Position numbers and translations under genes: made by a program. This document shows, piece by piece, positions 14,580 to 17,261 of a stretch of 17,261 nucleotides of DNA. Source of the DNA: Phycisphaeraceae bacterium (GTDB taxonomy: Bacteria > Planctomycetota > Phycisphaerae > Phycisphaerales > UBA1924); the NCBI GenBank assembly GCA_020639215.1, contig JACKHA010000024.1, positions 1-17,261 of the forward strand. The letters are read 5' to 3'. Numbering within the stretch: position 1 is the first letter of the stretch; each line of letters begins with the position of its first letter. A model generated the notes under the pieces. That model did no database searches, was not told where the DNA came from, and was given only the letters and a program-made list of their open reading frames with translations.

Positions 14580-15737
14580 TCAGCCGAGCTTCTTGAGTCG
14601 CATGAGCAGCTCGTCGAGGTTGGGGGAGGCCTCGCTGGCGACGCGCATGTGGATGTACTCCTTCTCGACCAGTTCGACGAGGGACTGGTTGAAGTCGACC
14701 ATGCCGGTCTGGCGGGCCTCGACGGTGTTGAGGTACTCGCGGAGCTCGCCCTCGCGGTTCTCGAGCACGTGCTTCTGGACGACGGTGTTGTTGATCAGGA
14801 TCTCGAGGGCGGGGATGCGGTGGATGTTCTCGTGGAGGGTGGGCAGGAGCTTCTGGTAGACGAACGCGCGCATCTGGTAGCCCAGGATCTTGCGGACCTG
14901 GGGCACCTCGTCGGCGGGGAACAGGCCGTAGATTCGGCTGAAGGTCTGGGTCGTGGAGGAGGCGTGGATGGTGCCGTAGACCAGGTGGCCTGTTTCGGCG
15001 GCCATGAGTGCGGCCTCGAAGGTCTCGGCGTCGCGCATCTCGCCGACGAGGACGATGTCGGGGTTCTCGCGGACCAGGGCGCGGAGTGCGATCTTGAAGT
15101 CGAGGCAGTCGATGCCGATCTCGCGCTGGTTGATGGTGGCTTTCTTGTCGGTGAAGATGTACTCGATGGGGTCCTCGATGGTGACGATGTGGACGGGCTT
15201 GCGCGCGTTCACGTAGTCGAGCATGGAGGCGATGGTGGTGGACTTGCCGGAGCCGGTCACGCCGCAGAGCAGGACGATGCCCTGGGGCTGCATGGCGATC
15301 TCGGACATGATGGGCGGGAGGTGGAGCCCTTCGAAGGGGAGGATGTTGCTGGTGATGCGCCGGGCGGCGACGGAGATCTTGCCGCGGGCCATGAAGAGGT
15401 TGACGCGGAAGCGGCAGTGCTCGTCGTAGTCGTAGGCGAAGTCGACGGAGCCGAACTTGTGGAGGTCCTCGATCTGCTCCTCGGTGAGGATGTTGCGGGC
15501 GATCTCCCAGAACTCCTCGTTGTCGACGGGGCTGGTGTCGAGGGGCTTGAGCGCGCCGCGGAGGCGGATCTTGGGGGCCTGGCCCGTCTTCATGATGAGG
15601 TCGGAGGCCTCGAACTTCATGGTGGCCGAGAGGAACTTGCCCCAGCGGGTCGCGTGGGGGTCGGTGGCCTTCTTGCGCGGGAGGGCGACGTGGCCCACGT
15701 GGGAGGCGTCGTTGTGGGTTTCGGTCCCGACTGTCAT
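14580..15737 (-). CDS. PilT-like type IV pilus motor ATPase (copy 2)
   Basis: A 385-residue PilT-family ATPase. Landmarks are ASDLIMKTGQAPKIRLRG (44-61), Walker A GVTGSGKST (159-167), Asp box EDPIEYIFTDKK (188-199), Walker B region NPDIVLVGEMRDAET (225-239, E233) and His box AETGHLVYGTIHA (247-259), all intact. Family members power pilus retraction at the inner membrane. It is clearly a paralogue of the gene at 8824-9945 but has a longer N-terminus (about 30 extra residues), and its C-terminal half lacks the AIRNLIRE motif (TVVQKHVLENREGELREYL instead). Start 15737 is preferred over an ATG five codons upstream because GAGGA precedes it at about 6 nt. The GspE-like gene follows 138 bp downstream on the same strand. 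Confidence 0.9.
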   Translation of the reverse strand: MTVGTETHNDASHVGHVALPRKKATDPHATRWGKFLSATMKFEASDLIMKTGQAPKIRLRGALKPLDTSPVDNEEFWEIARNILTEEQIEDLHKFGSVDFAYDYDEHCRFRVNLFMARGKISVAARRITSNILPFEGLHLPPIMSEIAMQPQGIVLLCGVTGSGKSTTIASMLDYVNARKPVHIVTIEDPIEYIFTDKKATINQREIGIDCLDFKIALRALVRENPDIVLVGEMRDAETFEAALMAAETGHLVYGTIHASSTTQTFSRIYGLFPADEVPQVRKILGYQMRAFVYQKLLPTLHENIHRIPALEILINNTVVQKHVLENREGELREYLNTVEARQTGMVDFNQSLVELVEKEYIHMRVASEASPNLDELLMRLKKLG

Positions 15738-16083
15738 GTGCGTCCTCGCCATCGCGCCGGGGGGCCGGCGGTGCTGTGGTCTTGGCCTGTTCCGGGCGGG
15801 GAGCCGCCCGGGCGCGGCCCGAATGGGCCGCAAGAATAGTCTCTCGCGCCGTTTCCCGCCCGCCAAGGGATTCTCGGGCGATGCGGCGGATGGAGGCGGG
15901 GTTGCCCGACGCCGGGCGATGGCCCGTGCCGATCCGCCCATCCGAACACGTCCGATACCCGCGGCGGGCGCGCGACAACGATGGCCCAAGGGGCTGGCGG
16001 GTCTGTTCGCAGGCGGGGACGGGGCGGTTCCGGGGAGGTTGGCGTCTGGGTGTCGGCGCGGGCGTCGTCGGGGGCTTCCGGCC
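15738..16083. other. 346-bp gap between rnhA and pilT copy 2
   Basis: No gene is supported here. Near pilT it holds two adjacent perfect hairpins (15792-15831) and, next to them, a TATTCT hexamer on the minus strand (15833-15838). The rest (15840-16083) is GC-rich and contains short GGGCGATG/GGCCCGTG-type inverted pieces but no convincing element. Open frames through it are short, arginine- and proline-rich and look like compositional artefacts. Confidence 0.55.
15792..15831. other. Two adjacent hairpins upstream of pilT copy 2
   Basis: CCGGGCGG/CCGCCCGG with a GGAG loop (15792-15811) and GCGGCCC/GGGCCGC with a GAAT loop (15814-15831) stand 3 nt apart. On the minus strand they come directly after a TATTCT hexamer (15833-15838, a possible -10). 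They could shape the pilT leader or act as a terminator for transcripts from rnhA. The sequence does not decide. Confidence 0.4.
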
Positions 16084-16551
16084 TCAGTCGAACTCACCCC
16101 GGGCCGCGGCGTCGCGGGCGGCGACGGCCAGCTGGTCGCAGCGTTCGTTCTCGGGATGGCCGTCGTGCCCGCGGACCCAGTGGAACCGGACGGTGTGGGT
16201 CTGGATGAGTTCGTCGAGGCGTTGCCAGAGGTCCTGGTTCTTGACGGGCTGCTTGGAGGCGGTCTTCCAGCCGCGCTTCTTCCATGAGGCCATCCACTCA
16301 CTCAGGCCGTTGAGCACGTACTGGGAGTCGGAGTAGAGGTCGACGGCCGAGGGGGAGGTGAGGGCCTCGAGGCCGTTGATGGCGGCCAGGAGTTCCATGC
16401 GGTTGTTGGTGGTCTGACGCTGGCCGGCGGAGTCCTCGCGGGCCTTGCCGCTGGCGGGATGGCGGAGGATGTAGGCCCAGCCGCCCGGCCCTGGGTTGCC
16501 GGAGCAGGCGCCGTCGGTGAAGAGTTCGACGTGGGGGAGGGTGGGCGGCAT
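16084..16551 (-). CDS. rnhA: Ribonuclease HI
   Basis: RNase HI cuts the RNA strand of RNA/DNA hybrids, removing R-loops and primer remnants, in the cytoplasm. All catalytic residues are recognisable in this 155-residue protein, which has the usual size. D13 lies in ELFTDGACSGNPGPGGW, E53 in NNRMELLA and D75 in LYSDSQYV. H129 lies in HWVRGHDGHPENE, and D139 is in ERCDQLA. The basic handle region (WKKRGWKTASKQPVKNQDLW, about 90-109) is present. The ATG at 16551 gives the canonical N-terminus. No Shine-Dalgarno is seen; a TAACGT hexamer (16563-16568) lies 11 nt upstream, so any leader would be only a few nucleotides. It lies 94 bp after acs on the same strand, separated by a strong hairpin. Confidence 0.97.
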   Translation of the reverse strand: MPPTLPHVELFTDGACSGNPGPGGWAYILRHPASGKAREDSAGQRQTTNNRMELLAAINGLEALTSPSAVDLYSDSQYVLNGLSEWMASWKKRGWKTASKQPVKNQDLWQRLDELIQTHTVRFHWVRGHDGHPENERCDQLAVAARDAAARGEFD

Positions 16552-16574
16552 TTCGAGGCACGACGTTATGCGCC

Positions 16575-16620
16575 CGGACGCCGGACCTGAGGGACCCTTG
16601 CGACGAGGGTCCGGCGTCCG
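16575..16620 (-). terminator. 13-bp stem hairpin between acs and rnhA
   Basis: The arms CGGACGCCGGACC (16575-16587) and GGTCCGGCGTCCG (16608-16620) pair perfectly around a 20-nt loop. It starts 25 nt after the acs stop codon and ends before the rnhA start. No T tract follows, so it may be a factor-dependent terminator or a 3'-end stabiliser. Confidence 0.55.
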
Positions 16621-16645
16621 TCGCGCCGGATGTATTGTCGGGCGC

Positions 16646-17261
16646 TCAGGACTCCTCGCTCTCCTTCAACTTCGCGAGCACGCTGTAGTCCTCCAGCGTT
16701 GTCGTGTCCTGGTTGATCTTCTCCTCGCCGGCCGCGATCGAGCGCAGCAGGCGGCGCATGATCTTGCCCGAGCGGGTCTTGGGCAGGGCGGGGGTGAAGC
16801 GGATCTGGTCCGGGCGGGCGATCGCGCCGATCTCGCGGGCCACGTGCTCGGCGAGCGTTTTCTTGAGGGTGTCGCCCGCGGCCTTGTCCGCGGGCTCGTG
16901 CTCGGGGTCGAGGGTGCAGAACGCCGCGACGCCGGTGCCCTTGATCTCATGCGGCATGCCGACGACCGCGGCCTCGACGACGGCGGGGTGGGAGACCAGG
17001 GCCGACTCGACCTCCATGGTGCCCAGGCGGTGGCCCGAGACGTTGATGACGTCGTCGACGCGGCCCATGATCCAGAAGTAGCCGTCGGCGTCGCGGCGGG
17101 CGCCGTCGCCGGTGAAGTAGAAGGGGGAAGTGACGGAGTGACGCAGTGACGAAGTGACGGAGTGGGAGGCTGGAGACGGGCTGGAAAGCCCGTCCCCCTC
17201 GGGGAAGGAAGGGCGGTCTGCCTCGGCGACGTCGAAGCGGGAGAAGTAGGTGTCGATGAAG
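16646..17261 (-). CDS. acs: Acetyl-CoA synthetase, C-terminal part, with in-frame insertion
   Basis: This is the C-terminal 204 residues of an AMP-forming acetate-CoA ligase; the start lies beyond the right edge. Hallmarks are YFTGDGARRDADGYFWIMGRVDDVINVSGHRLGT, spanning the hinge Asp and the C-terminal mobile domain, and PKTRSGKIMRR with the acetylatable active-site Lys. The enzyme makes acetyl-CoA from acetate, ATP and CoA in the cytosol. In ordinary Acs the segment YFSRF runs almost directly into MYFTGDG. Here about 35 extra residues rich in Ser and Pro intervene. They are encoded by a palindrome (17175-17194) and four GTGACGNA octamers (17130-17161). The frame stays open throughout, so the gene is probably functional rather than broken. 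No other ATG is available upstream within the window before the edge, so the visible part has no start codon. Confidence 0.94.
   Translation of the reverse strand, partial: FIDTYFSRFDVAEADRPSFPEGDGLSSPSPASHSVTSSLRHSVTSPFYFTGDGARRDADGYFWIMGRVDDVINVSGHRLGTMEVESALVSHPAVVEAAVVGMPHEIKGTGVAAFCTLDPEHEPADKAAGDTLKKTLAEHVAREIGAIARPDQIRFTPALPKTRSGKIMRRLLRSIAAGEEKINQDTTTLEDYSVLAKLKESEES
17130..17161. repeat. Four tandem GTGACGNA octamers inside acs
   Basis: Plus-strand units are GTGACGGA, GTGACGCA, GTGACGAA and GTGACGGA, followed by a partial GTG. The 8-bp unit is not a multiple of three, so loss or gain of one unit would shift the acs frame. The repeat lies within the segment that has no counterpart in ordinary Acs. 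Confidence 0.85.
17175..17194. repeat. Palindromic element inside acs
   Basis: GACGGGCTGGAAAGCCCGTC forms a perfect 8-bp stem with a GGAA loop. It shares its loop and pairing pattern with the hairpin at 2067-2085 after plsY, with compensatory changes in the stem. It is translated as part of the inserted Ser/Pro-rich segment of Acs. Confidence 0.75.

Noticed and set aside
15753..16301. Upstream extension of pilT copy 2 into rnhA
   Set aside because: It overlaps rnhA in another frame and passes through hairpins; the PilT-like sequence and GAGGA site place the start at 15737.
17130..17161. CRISPR-like repeat
   Set aside because: Units are 8 bp, directly adjacent and without spacers, and no cas gene is present.
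16646..17261. A frameshift or broken acs gene at the repeat array
   Set aside because: Codon-by-codon reading from the edge shows one open frame through the repeats into YFTGDGARRD with no stop.

Overview
The window is very GC-rich, densely coding bacterial chromosome. Gene content points to a planctomycete, most likely of the Phycisphaerae type. The clues are a secreted cyclophilin whose N-terminus carries a variant of the planctomycetal LEPR-XLL motif, two PilT-like ATPases beside a membrane-anchored GspE-like protein, and several families of short palindromic intergenic repeats. This assignment is inference from recognised families; no rRNA or other phylogenetic marker is present. I found no tRNA, rRNA, CRISPR array, transposase or phage gene.

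Layout. 1-498 (+) is the 3' end of a DUF7002-like gene, tail to tail with a sulfotransferase-like gene (506-1258, -). plsY (1286-1975, +) starts 27 bp from the sulfotransferase and converges on an exported protein of unknown function (2098-4056, -) across a double hairpin. A previously unlisted 26-codon ORF (4233-4313, +) with a strong ribosome binding site has its own hairpin terminator and faces the secreted cyclophilin (4489-6738, -). From there to the right edge every gene is on the minus strand. In transcription order they are acs (5' end outside the window), rnhA, a PilT-like ATPase, a degenerate GspE-like protein, a CvpA-like membrane protein, a Nudix hydrolase, a second PilT-like ATPase, purD and the cyclophilin. 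Gaps of about 80-420 bp, several filled by hairpin repeats, argue for several transcription units rather than one operon.

Housekeeping functions are phospholipid synthesis (PlsY), purine synthesis (PurD), acetate activation (Acs) and RNA/DNA hybrid removal (RNase HI). The most unusual block is 8824-15737. Two intact PilT/VirB11-type motor ATPases flank a 577-residue protein that has the GspE/PilB fold plan and zinc-binding cysteines. That protein has lost the Walker A lysine and other catalytic residues and has gained membrane segments at its N-terminus. It is followed by a CvpA-like protein with a large uncharacterised C-terminal region. No pilin, PilC, PilQ or canonical PilB is visible here.

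The second theme is small palindromic repeats. (i) A 61-nt element occurs twice, 7 and 10 nt after the stop codons of the cyclophilin and purD; four of the five differences between the copies form two compensatory base-pair changes. (ii) A CCGGGGCG/CGCCCCGG hairpin followed by CTCGCG occurs three times, twice just after a stop codon. (iii) A TGGAA-loop palindrome lies after plsY, and a covarying relative sits inside the acs reading frame, next to four 8-bp tandem repeats. There it appears to add roughly 35 residues to acetyl-CoA synthetase without breaking the frame. Start regions fall into two classes: genes with a clear Shine-Dalgarno sequence, and genes (plsY, purD, Nudix, perhaps the sulfotransferase) with no Shine-Dalgarno but a TANNNT hexamer 5-7 nt before the start codon, as expected for leaderless transcripts.
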